From Bin80 sp022820435 (GTDB lineage: Bacteria; Bacteroidota; Rhodothermia; Rhodothermales; Bin80), in NCBI GenBank assembly GCA_022820435.1, contig JAJEFL010000038.1, forward strand, positions 1 to 34,032: 34,032 nt of DNA, written 5' to 3'. Below are positions 1 through 7,550 of this stretch, in pieces. Both the position numbers and the translations under genes were made by a program. The notes under the pieces are model-generated. The model ran no database searches. It was given only the letters and a program-made list of their open reading frames with translations, and had not been told where the DNA came from. Each line of letters opens with the position of its first letter. Position 1 is the stretch's first letter.

Positions 1-47
1 CGCATTTTCGTATCGTCTGTCACACTATTCATTTAACCTCAATTCAC

Positions 48-1130
48 ATGTACAAAAAGGTTTATTTCGGGCTGGATGCCCACAATCATAATTGCGTTCT
101 CGCAATAATGGATCAGGATGGAGTCCTGATCTCTAACGAGGGGTTCGGAACCTCGGAAGCTCGGCTGATTCACGCCGTGTCTTCAATCCGGGCTCACCAC
201 AAACTCTTAGCCGTGGAAGAATCTTCTCTGGCGGGTTGGATCGCGACGACGCTGCGCCCCTATGTGACGGAGTTAATCGTTTGCGATCCCCGACAAAATG
301 CGCTGATCAGCCGTAGCGGGCACAAGGATGACTTCGCGGATGCGTTTAATCTCTGTCGGCTGCTTCGCCTGGACGAATTGTCTCCGGTCTATCACGCCGA
401 TGAGTCCCACCGTATAGATTTTAAAATTGCGGTGCAGCAGTATTTATCGTTCCGGGAGGAGCATGCCAGGCTGAAACGGCAGATCAAGGCGAAATTCCAG
501 CAGGCTGGAATTGTTCGTACGGCGGGCATCAAAATTTATAACAAGACGCATCGGGATCATTATCTCAATCAGTTATCGACGGATACGCGGCGAGAAATCG
601 TTCTGAACCTGTATGAATGTCTGGATGCAACGGGCAAAATGCGAAAAAAGGCTCGTGAATCCATGATCAAACTGGGGAAACGCTATCCGGAGATCCAGCA
701 ATTCATGTGCGTGCCCGGTGTTGGAATTGTCGGAGCTCATGTATTCAGTGCATTTATTCAGACCCCGCACCGGTTTGCGACCAAACAGCGACTGTGGAAA
801 TATTGCAGGCTTGGCATTCGTGAACAGAGCAGTGCCGGGAAGCCATTGGCGTATAAACGACTGGATTCTTCTGGATCAGGAATCCTGAAGTCCATCAGTT
901 ATCAGTGCTGTCTGTCTGCGCTGCGCACGAAGGATCCGAACGAAGTTTCATTATTCTACGAAGCTTCCTTCCAACGCACGGGGAACAAAACCCACGCGCG
1001 GCTCAATACACAGCGCAAGGTACTGGCGGTTCTTTGGACCATCTGGAAAAACAATGTAGATTATAACCCCAAACTTTTTTATTCACCACCTAAATCCGCG
1101 GTGACCGCGCAGTCTGTGACGAATTCATAG
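48..1130 (+). CDS. IS110-family transposase (DEDD recombinase)
   Basis: Catalyses excision and insertion of an IS110/IS1111-type insertion sequence. The 360 residues fit the usual family length. The N-terminal RuvC-like DEDD domain is visible: Asp10 in GLDAH, Glu57/Glu58 in AVEESS, and Asp95 and Asp98 in the family motif KxDxxDA (HKDDFADA). The C-terminal transposase_20 domain follows, with a helix-hairpin-helix-like PGVGIVGAH stretch near residues 223-231 and a Ser/Gly-rich catalytic-serine region near 272-278. It looks intact. Family knowledge: IS110 elements lack clear terminal inverted repeats and carry a guide (bridge) RNA in the flanking non-coding DNA. Only 47 bases of left flank are in view, so neither element end can be placed. 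The adjacent broken ATPase gene fits mobile-element activity here. Confidence 0.93.
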   Translation: MYKKVYFGLDAHNHNCVLAIMDQDGVLISNEGFGTSEARLIHAVSSIRAHHKLLAVEESSLAGWIATTLRPYVTELIVCDPRQNALISRSGHKDDFADAFNLCRLLRLDELSPVYHADESHRIDFKIAVQQYLSFREEHARLKRQIKAKFQQAGIVRTAGIKIYNKTHRDHYLNQLSTDTRREIVLNLYECLDATGKMRKKARESMIKLGKRYPEIQQFMCVPGVGIVGAHVFSAFIQTPHRFATKQRLWKYCRLGIREQSSAGKPLAYKRLDSSGSGILKSISYQCCLSALRTKDPNEVSLFYEASFQRTGNKTHARLNTQRKVLAVLWTIWKNNVDYNPKLFYSPPKSAVTAQSVTNS

Positions 1131-1471
1131 TGCTTTGCAACGGATGCTTGCGGATCCGGGTAGCCGGGATATGCTCCAACTGGGATTTTAACTCCAATCT
1201 ATGGAAGTTCTGTACGAGGTTAGCAGCCCGGCCTTTTTGCCCCATAAGACATTAGAGCCCAAATTGGGACTCTCCCAAACGAGTCTGGCAATCGTATGAA
1301 TGCTTTTTTTACCCGTCTAAGAAGATTCGCATCAAAGCAGACCTTAAGTTCAGCACAGACATGAATTCCCCCTGGTAACCGGCTACACGAAAATATCATC
1401 ACGGAGGATGCGCCCTGTAAAATTTCGTTCATTTTGCAGTAGAGGGGGAGGTGTGTACGAAACTTATCTTT
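1131..1471. other. Gene-free stretch downstream of the transposase
   Basis: No convincing gene. The part nearest the transposase may be the right-hand non-coding end of the IS110 element, but no terminal repeat is recognisable. On the minus strand, positions 1220-1432 continue the frame of the upstream ATPase fragment past its TGA, giving about 70 further codons without recognisable ATPase motifs. This may be decayed gene sequence or chance. Confidence 0.5.
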
Positions 1472-2026
1472 TCAAACGAGTTCTCGGTGTTCCTGTAGCT
1501 GACCAGACTGCTTCCCCAGTATTTGCGCCTCGTCCAGAAATAGCAGGAGTGGGTCCTTTCCCCGTTCGATGATACTCTGAGGAGAGTGACCGGGGAGCTT
1601 AAACTTCGCGGCCCCCTGGATTTGAATCCATTTATCAAATCCACCCTGCACGGCAATCTCGTCAAGAAGATGTGTCCATCCATCCCCTAGCTTCTGGCAC
1701 ATAGTGTCCGTGTCCCAGAGTGCCCGTGTGTTTACCCGTACCGCCTCCCAGCCTGTGTTCTCCGCCAGTTTCGTGCACTCATGGAGCAGCGCGGTCTTGC
1801 CTGCACCGGGTGCGGCCTGAATCAGGAAGGTGGTTCCTTTTTTGGGATCCTTCTCCGCCCACTTCATGCGGCGCTGGAAACTATCCAGTATTCCCTTCCG
1901 GCCGTGGAAATACTTGGCTTCGCCCCGGTCTTCTACATCCGGGTTTGAGTCTGCGAAATCACTCATTGAGGTATAGTGGCATCCATCGTCAGGACAGGGA
2001 ATGATTTTGGGGGCAATTTGTTCCAT
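1472..2026 (-). pseudogene. Truncated AAA-type ATPase (N-terminal half)
   Basis: The 184 residues hold the first half of a P-loop ATPase of the AAA_16/archaeal-ATPase-like kind. A Walker A motif APGAGKT lies at residues 72-78 and a Walker B LLLFLDEAQ at 160-168. About 16 residues later the frame stops at TGA, before any sensor or lid domain. Proteins with this layout are usually 350-500 residues, so the C-terminal half is missing. The frame reopens after the stop down to about 1220 but shows no family signature. The truncated end faces the IS110 transposase, so disruption by insertion or deletion is likely. The ATG at 2026 is a reasonable start. The original function is unknown; many such ATPases occur in mobile or defence-associated loci. 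A naturally short protein is possible but less likely. Confidence 0.6.
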
Positions 2027-2391
2027 AGGAAAAGGAAGAACAGAGACGGTGGCCCATCTTGATCGTGCATAGACTTCCGTTTTTTATGCCAAAAAACAGG
2101 GGGCGTTAATTTCATTTATCCTCCAATATCCCCGGCGATCTCACAACCTCTGCTCATGAATGCCGAATGCCACAAAATAAATATGCCAATCCCCCGGCTA
2201 AACAACAAAAGCCTCCGAATTGAGTTCGCATGAAAGTCATCTGCAATTTTCCCGATGGGAATCCAGGCTAACGATTCGAAAAAACGCTGGAAGATCATGA
2301 TGCCCCCTTCTACATGAACCGCAAGAGTGCTTCCCCGTCCGAAAAGCAGTATTTTAAGGCAGGCAGAGGCCTTCAACCCTATATCCTTGCT
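2027..2391. other. Gene-free stretch with an A/T hairpin
   Basis: Lies between the divergent ATPase fragment and the beta-barrel gene and should hold their promoters. I see no secure promoter. A perfect inverted repeat GTTTTTT-ATGCC-AAAAAAC lies at 2079-2097; it could act as a weak bidirectional terminator or a protein-binding site. A 60-codon minus-strand reading frame (2116-2298) is preceded by a G-rich purine run but resembles nothing known. Confidence 0.45.
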
Positions 2392-3366
2392 ATGATGCAT
2401 ATTTCTACAACAACTTCCCCGAGATTCCAGATCTGCGATCAGAAAAAAATTCTGCATTTCGGCGTACTGCTCTTCGGTGCATCCATTCTCTTAACCACAG
2501 CTTCATCGGCGCAGCAGACGGCAAAGTTCTATGTCGGCGGCTCTGCCGGGCTCTCCCGGTCCCCTGATGTTACGATGATCGGGGACGGGAATGATCGCAG
2601 CAGTGTCTGTGATGAGTTTATTAACCCGCTGTATGCTGCGCTGCCGGAATGCACGGCCCCCAATCGCGGGGAAGGAGACAGTTGGGCCGTACCTTTTGAT
2701 GCCGCATGGGGCACATTTGGAAGTGCTTTTGCCGGGTATCGGTTTACATCCCTTATTCGTGCAGAACTGGAGTATGTCCTGCGGATCAATAACTATGGCG
2801 AACGATCTCCGGTCACCACTGCACAGGGCGTGAATGCAGACAAACTCAGCGATGAACTTTTTCTCGCGGAAGAATGGCTGGGCACCGTATCATCGCTCGG
2901 ACTCCTTGCAAATGTGCACTTTGATCTGAACCTGACTGAAGGCCCGATTTTTCCCTACCTGGGAGGCGGGATTGGATTCGGAGACACCAAAGCTGACTAT
3001 GGCAGCGTATGGTCCAGGAGTCCGGACCCTGATGATATCCGTACCGGACAGGACCAGCCCAATGCAGAAGAGATTGCGATGAATCTAGCCGGTGTAGCCA
3101 GCAGTGGACACGCTACAATGCGGGAGACCCTGCTTGTATTTCAGGTGATCGCAGGGGCGGAGTATTTTGTTCAGGAAAAAATCGCCTTTGATCTGCGGGC
3201 CCGCCTGATGCTGTCGCAGGAGTTCCGTGGAATCATCGTCTGGGATCCACTGCGGAGCCATGTCCCGAATATACGAAAAGATGGAAGCGAACCCGTCCGC
3301 GGCGTAATGACCACAGACGATCTCTCAGCGCTGGTGCTCAGCTTCGGGATGAAATATTATTTCTGA
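2392..3366 (+). CDS. Outer-membrane beta-barrel protein
   Basis: Predicted outer-membrane porin-like protein. From ATG 2392 the N-terminus has a basic stretch, a hydrophobic core (FGVLLFGASILL) and a likely cleavage after SSA, followed by FYVGGSAGLS, a typical first beta strand. The mature part alternates polar and aromatic residues (AGYRF, RAELEYVLR, LGGGIGFG) and ends in the outer-membrane signature KYYF with C-terminal Phe. It resembles small OMP_b-brl/OmpA-barrel or surface-antigen proteins; the exact family is not certain. The frame is open upstream to an ATG at 2314, which would add 26 residues before the signal peptide, so ATG 2392 or 2395 is preferred. The next gene, recO, is about 145 bases downstream on the same strand with no obvious functional link. 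Confidence 0.7.
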   Translation: MMHISTTTSPRFQICDQKKILHFGVLLFGASILLTTASSAQQTAKFYVGGSAGLSRSPDVTMIGDGNDRSSVCDEFINPLYAALPECTAPNRGEGDSWAVPFDAAWGTFGSAFAGYRFTSLIRAELEYVLRINNYGERSPVTTAQGVNADKLSDELFLAEEWLGTVSSLGLLANVHFDLNLTEGPIFPYLGGGIGFGDTKADYGSVWSRSPDPDDIRTGQDQPNAEEIAMNLAGVASSGHATMRETLLVFQVIAGAEYFVQEKIAFDLRARLMLSQEFRGIIVWDPLRSHVPNIRKDGSEPVRGVMTTDDLSALVLSFGMKYYF

Positions 3367-3510
3367 CACAAACATGAATCAGGGAATCACGGGATGTGTT
3401 GATCATTATCCGTTCGCATTGAACCCGGATTCACGCATTCTGTATCCCGGAGGGATGGGTGATTTCAGAACTGCGTGTGCGCCAGGAGAAATCCGTCTTC
3501 CCGGATAGGC

Positions 3511-4263
3511 ATGCTGCAACGTACCAAAGGCATTGTACTCCGATCCGTTCCCTACAAGGAAACCAGCCGACTTGCAACACTCTACACAAGAGACCTTGGG
3601 AAACTGACGGTCATTGCACATGGTGCCCAGTCGCTCAAGGGCCGCTATGGGTCCACCCTGCAGATCCTGTCGCATGTTCAGGCGGTCATCTATACCCGCC
3701 CGACACGATCAATCCAGATCCTGTCAGACTGCTCACATGTGCGGATCTACAAAGGGATTGCGAAAGATCTGAAGAAATTGGCCATTGGGCAGCGCATGTG
3801 TGAACTTGTGCTGTCCCTCACCGAGGAGGGACAAAGTTTTCCAGACATCTTTGAACTGATCGTCCGCGTACTGAACGCTCTGGAGAACCCGGAGGTGGAT
3901 GCAGTCCTGCTGAAATTGTATTTTCAACTCCAATTGACGGCGCTGCTGGGATTCGCGCCTGCCTTCAGCCGGGAATCCGTGGAGAGCATTGACCATGCCG
4001 GAGGATACCTTACACTGGAGGATGGAACGATCTCGACACAGGTGCAGGATGAAGCCACCGCATTGTTTGCATCCAGAGGCGCACTGCGATCCTTTGCAAT
4101 CCTCCATCGGGCGGACTTTGATTTTATCCTGCGCTTTAAAATTACCGCAGCACAGCGCAGGGAACTCCATACACTGATCACGAATTTTACGCGATATCAT
4201 GTGCCGGATACCTACCCGGAACGTGGACAGAACGTCATTGAGCAACTGCTGGACTCGTCATAA
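3511..4263 (+). CDS. recO: DNA repair protein RecO
   Basis: RecO works with RecF and RecR to load RecA on SSB-coated single-stranded DNA during recombinational repair. The 250-residue length is typical. The N-terminal OB-fold is recognisable from TKGIVLRSVPYKETSRLATLYTR and GKLTVIAHGAQS (roughly residues 5-50), the most conserved part of the family. A helical C-terminal domain follows. The Cys4 zinc site found in some RecO proteins is not evident, as in other members of the group. The frame is open to a GTG at 3475, but the ATG at 3511 places the conserved N-terminus directly at the start. It is convergent with the SGNH hydrolase gene, with only 57 bases between stops. Confidence 0.93.
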   Translation: MLQRTKGIVLRSVPYKETSRLATLYTRDLGKLTVIAHGAQSLKGRYGSTLQILSHVQAVIYTRPTRSIQILSDCSHVRIYKGIAKDLKKLAIGQRMCELVLSLTEEGQSFPDIFELIVRVLNALENPEVDAVLLKLYFQLQLTALLGFAPAFSRESVESIDHAGGYLTLEDGTISTQVQDEATALFASRGALRSFAILHRADFDFILRFKITAAQRRELHTLITNFTRYHVPDTYPERGQNVIEQLLDSS

Positions 4264-4314
4264 AACGATGGCCCGGTGCCCAGTTTCAATGTGCCTCGCC
4301 CCATCCCCGTCCAA

Positions 4315-4329
4315 GGCCGGTCACCGGCC
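4315..4329. repeat. Perfect inverted repeat between convergent genes
   Basis: GGCCGG-TCA-CCGGCC, a 6-bp GC-only stem with a 3-base loop, spans the stop codon of the SGNH hydrolase gene and lies about 50 bases after the recO stop. No T-run follows on either side, so it is at best part of a bidirectional transcription stop. Confidence 0.4.
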
Positions 4330-6024
4330 CGGGCGTGCCGCCTGCTGGTACCTCCGAAAATACACCTCTGCATTCAAGGTATCCCCGGTCTGGACCAGAT
4401 AACGGGCCATGTTGTACAGCATCACCGGAGATTCAGGATACGAAGTTTCAATCTCCTGTAACAGGATCTTCGAAACCCGGAACGCTCTCTGGCGGAGCCT
4501 TAGCGCGGCCAGAATGTTCAGGTTCATCTCCGAAGGGGCTCTGGCAACCACCAGCTGCATGACCTCTCCGGCCAGATTATCTGACTGCCTTGCGGCAAGT
4601 TCCGCCGCCTGCGTGTGCAGACGTTCATTGAACGGCTGCCAATACAACAGGGCACGCATGTGGGACAATGCCTGCAGCGTATCCAGAACTGCAAGGTATT
4701 GTGTCTTGGCTTCCAGCAGCGCTTCATAGATGGGAACCTGAAGCATCACCGCCAGCGCCGCGAGAGAATCCGCAGGCCTTCCCGACTCCCGGTGAACATC
4801 CACGATCCGCTCAAACCGACGCATTTCTTCGTCTTCCGTGAGCCCCTCCGTGAACGGAAAACCCAAACGGAGCCTGGCAATCAGCAATCTGGCATATGCG
4901 GCATCCAACGGAGACGGTTCCGGGTGCATCAAATCCAGTCCACCTTCCTCCCTGTTCTTATCCATTGCCGAGACAAACGCCGCTGCAATCAGATCATAGC
5001 CCCGTGCCGTCGGATGAAGATGGTCGGTGAAGAGCGAATCGGTGTGCGCCGAATCAAAGAACGGCCCCGTATTCACCAGAGTTGCACCATGCCCCGCTGT
5101 CAGACGCTGGATCACCTGATTGATTGCCTCTGGAGCACGAAACCGGACCGGATCATGCTCTTTTGCCTCCACGAACGCATCCATCGCGGCGACGGTATCC
5201 CCTGCTGCCCAGCGCTCCGTGCCGCGCTCCCATGCGCGACGGGCAGCGGAACTGGTTCCCAGAGGCGGCTGGCCACGAAGATTGGCAGCCAGTGTGCCAA
5301 CATAAGTCTGAATTCCTGCATGCCCCAGTGACCGGAGAACGGCCGCCAGATTTTCTTCAAAATTCTCTATGCCCGCATCGTACACCGGACCATCCCGGTC
5401 AATGGAAACATCCGTAGTCGACTGCGCCATCATCGTCCGGCTGGACCGGTTCGGGGGTGAAATAATCCGCTCAAACCTTCGGAACAGAACACTTTTCTTG
5501 AACCAGAAAAGCACCCGAACCAACCTGCGGTTCCGAGTTGCGCCCCCTGCGCCATATGCTCCATAGTATTCATTATGCCCTGCATAGATCAAGACAATAT
5601 CCGGCTCCATCCGGATTACATGAGGCATGAGGTCTCGCAGTACATGACTGCTGAGAGCCGTCATGCCCAGATTGATCATTTCAATCTGGCGCGTCGACTC
5701 CGCTGCACGCAGCCGTGCGGCAACCCGCTCTGGAAATCCAACATAAAACGGGTAGGGATAGCCTGCGGTTGAGGATCCGCCAAGCGTCACAATACGAAGT
5801 GCGGTATCGGGCTTCTGCTTCAAAAAAGGATTATAGGCAACCTGCGGTACAAACCCCCGAAAATAGCGACCCGCATAAGCCGGATTCACAGTCTGGTATC
5901 CGGGTTCACCCGGTACAGGAATAAGAAACGGTTCATTCCCGAAAAGGCGAACGCCCCCCTCCGCTGCGACCAGAAGTGCCAGCGGAAGCAGGACTGCGAA
6001 ACCCTTGAACAGCGTTGTTCGCAT
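4321..6024 (-). CDS. Membrane-anchored SGNH/GDSL hydrolase with TPR-like C-terminus
   Basis: Predicted esterase/acyl hydrolase of the SGNH fold, held at the inner membrane by an N-terminal hydrophobic segment (about residues 8-21) and facing the periplasm. Block I is LGGSSTAG with the likely nucleophile Ser84; block II Gly is in NLGMTALSS (about 118-126); block III is GHNEYYG with Asn151; block V is DHLHP with Asp335 and His338, completing the catalytic set. Helical TPR-like sequence is inserted between blocks III and V (ARRAWERGTERW onwards, about 261-310), and further TPR-like helices fill residues 380-567, ending in a repeat of the type YPESPVMLYNMARYL. Substrate is unknown; peptidoglycan O-acetyl groups, lipids or glycans are possible. 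It starts at ATG 6024, divergent from the sterol methyltransferase gene across a 512-base gap. Confidence 0.8.
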   Translation of the reverse strand: MRTTLFKGFAVLLPLALLVAAEGGVRLFGNEPFLIPVPGEPGYQTVNPAYAGRYFRGFVPQVAYNPFLKQKPDTALRIVTLGGSSTAGYPYPFYVGFPERVAARLRAAESTRQIEMINLGMTALSSHVLRDLMPHVIRMEPDIVLIYAGHNEYYGAYGAGGATRNRRLVRVLFWFKKSVLFRRFERIISPPNRSSRTMMAQSTTDVSIDRDGPVYDAGIENFEENLAAVLRSLGHAGIQTYVGTLAANLRGQPPLGTSSAARRAWERGTERWAAGDTVAAMDAFVEAKEHDPVRFRAPEAINQVIQRLTAGHGATLVNTGPFFDSAHTDSLFTDHLHPTARGYDLIAAAFVSAMDKNREEGGLDLMHPEPSPLDAAYARLLIARLRLGFPFTEGLTEDEEMRRFERIVDVHRESGRPADSLAALAVMLQVPIYEALLEAKTQYLAVLDTLQALSHMRALLYWQPFNERLHTQAAELAARQSDNLAGEVMQLVVARAPSEMNLNILAALRLRQRAFRVSKILLQEIETSYPESPVMLYNMARYLVQTGDTLNAEVYFRRYQQAARPGR

Positions 6025-6536
6025 TTTTTAAACCACCAATGCCTGACAGGATTCCAGCTCTACCTCTGATGCCAGAGATGACCGAACCAGATTAAGAGAA
6101 TGTACATCGAACTCTGAACATGACTTCGGTATAAAAATTAAGCAACCCGGACGAATCGCGAGAAAATCAATTGCATCGGCAGGATAACCGGGGTCACAGC
6201 TTCAGACTGATCCCATGTTACAGGTCCATCCTGGCTCTAAAAAAAAACATTACAGATCAGGGGATTCAAACCGGAATTTCCCGCAAACTGCGGGGGGCTC
6301 ATTGAGTATTTTCCGGAGATCCGCCACCGAACAGAAAAATACGCCCCGACCCGATTACCTGAACGGATCAATCCTGCGGCAGGACCGATTCCGCCCGCCA
6401 AATACACAATGGAGCGTAACCCTGTACCGCCTTGTGCGTTATATGTCCAAGTTTGGCTATCTTTACCCGGCTCACAGGCGCTCCGCTTGCATGATCTGTC
6501 CTTTATCACCTACTATTTTTGACCCTATCAGGATTT
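6025..6536. other. Divergent intergenic region, SGNH hydrolase / sterol methyltransferase
   Basis: No gene is supported; a 110-codon plus-strand frame here (6215-6547) has no recognisable motif and would overlap the methyltransferase start. The region should contain the promoters of both divergent genes. One candidate box for the methyltransferase is listed separately. Two A/T-rich patches near 6130-6145 and 6239-6250 are visible but not interpretable. Confidence 0.5.
6487..6521 (+). promoter_or_regulatory. Candidate Bacteroidota-type promoter of the sterol methyltransferase
   Basis: TATTTTTG at 6514-6521 matches the Bacteroidota -7 consensus TAnnTTTG exactly. An upstream TTG at 6487-6489 could be the -33 element, but the spacer is 24 bases, longer than the usual 19-21. 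The start codon lies 16 bases downstream, implying a very short leader that includes AGGA at 6530-6533. A chance match is possible in this A/T-rich patch. Confidence 0.3.
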
Positions 6537-7550
6537 ATGTCCAATAAAGCCGATTCCCGTTCCCGTATTTATAATGCTCCCGAAGAAGTAAATCCTGTGG
6601 TGACGCGCTATAAAGATATTCACGAGACTGAACTTGAAGAGCGACAGGAAAAGTACAAGATCCTAGTCAATGACTACTACGACCTCGTAACAGATTTCTT
6701 TGAATGGGGATGGGGGCAATCTTTTCACTTTGCGCCCCGCCGCCGAGGCGAATCCTTCAAAGAATCGCTGCTCCGGCATCAGCGCTTCCTTGCCAGCCAG
6801 TTATCTCTAAAGCCGGGCATGCAGGTACTGGATGCAGGTTGCGGTGTGGGGGGGCCTATGGGGAATTTTGCCCGATGGTTCGGGGCCAGTTTTGTCGGAG
6901 TCAACATCAATCAATACCAGATTGAGCGCGCCAAAAAGCATACCCGGGATGTCCATGAACTCTGCCGCTTCCTCCACACAAGCTATATGCAGATTCCCGA
7001 GGAAAACGACCGATATGATGCTGCATTTGCCATCGAATCCATGCCGCATGCCCCGGACAAGACGGGAGCATTCCAGGAGATTTGTCGTGTGCTTCGGCCA
7101 GGAGCCTGTTTTGCAGGCTATGAATGGTGCATCACCGATGACTTTGACCCCGGAAACAGTGAGCACCTGCACATCAAACAGGATATCATGGTGGGCAATG
7201 GACTCCCCGACATTGCTTCCACCCACGAGATCCGAAACGCGCTGCGTGATGCCGGTTTTGAGATTCTTGAAGCCCGGGACATGGCCGCCGATTCGGACCC
7301 GGAAACCCCGTGGTATCACGCTCTCCAGGGAAGAGATTTCACGCTCTCCAGCATCCCGCGTACCCCGATTGGCCGATTCCTGACGAATCTGACCTTGCGG
7401 GTTGGCGAATGGTTGCGGCTGGTGCCGAAAGGATCAAGGGCCGTCAGTACATTTTTGAATACAGGAGCAGATGCTCTGGTCAAAGGCGGAGAATCCGGTG
7501 TATTTACGCCAATGTTTTTCTTTCTGGCCCGGAAACCCGAACAGACGTAG
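6537..7550 (+). CDS. smt: Sterol C-24 methyltransferase (SMT/ERG6 family)
   Basis: Transfers methyl from S-adenosylmethionine to C-24 of a delta24 sterol side chain. The 337 residues align by eye with ERG6/SMT throughout. Sterol-binding region I is FFEWGWGQSFHF (54-65); the SAM motif is VLDAGCGVGGP (97-107); IESMPHAP (167-174) matches the family IEATCHAP; YEWCITDDFDP (195-205) and NGLPDI (221-226) match region III; ETPWY (256-260) and the ending LFTPMMLFVARKP-type (FTPMFFFLARKP) match the sterol-MT C-terminal domain. The ATG at 6537 is preferred over TTG 6519 because AGGA lies just upstream. It stands alone on the plus strand, convergent with the sterol operon, and its last 47 bases lie inside the cyclase coding region. 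Region I resembles plant SMT2 (EWGWGQSFHF) more than SMT1/ERG6 (EYGWGxSFHF). Sure of family, unsure of product. Confidence 0.93.
   Translation: MSNKADSRSRIYNAPEEVNPVVTRYKDIHETELEERQEKYKILVNDYYDLVTDFFEWGWGQSFHFAPRRRGESFKESLLRHQRFLASQLSLKPGMQVLDAGCGVGGPMGNFARWFGASFVGVNINQYQIERAKKHTRDVHELCRFLHTSYMQIPEENDRYDAAFAIESMPHAPDKTGAFQEICRVLRPGACFAGYEWCITDDFDPGNSEHLHIKQDIMVGNGLPDIASTHEIRNALRDAGFEILEARDMAADSDPETPWYHALQGRDFTLSSIPRTPIGRFLTNLTLRVGEWLRLVPKGSRAVSTFLNTGADALVKGGESGVFTPMFFFLARKPEQT

Noticed and set aside
2116..2298. 60-codon minus-strand reading frame with an upstream G-rich run
   Set aside because: No family resemblance and unusual composition; the G-rich run is not a true ribosome-binding match. 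Left as a note in the intergenic entry.
6215..6547. 110-codon plus-strand reading frame before the sterol methyltransferase
   Set aside because: Overlaps the methyltransferase start in another frame and has no protein-like pattern.
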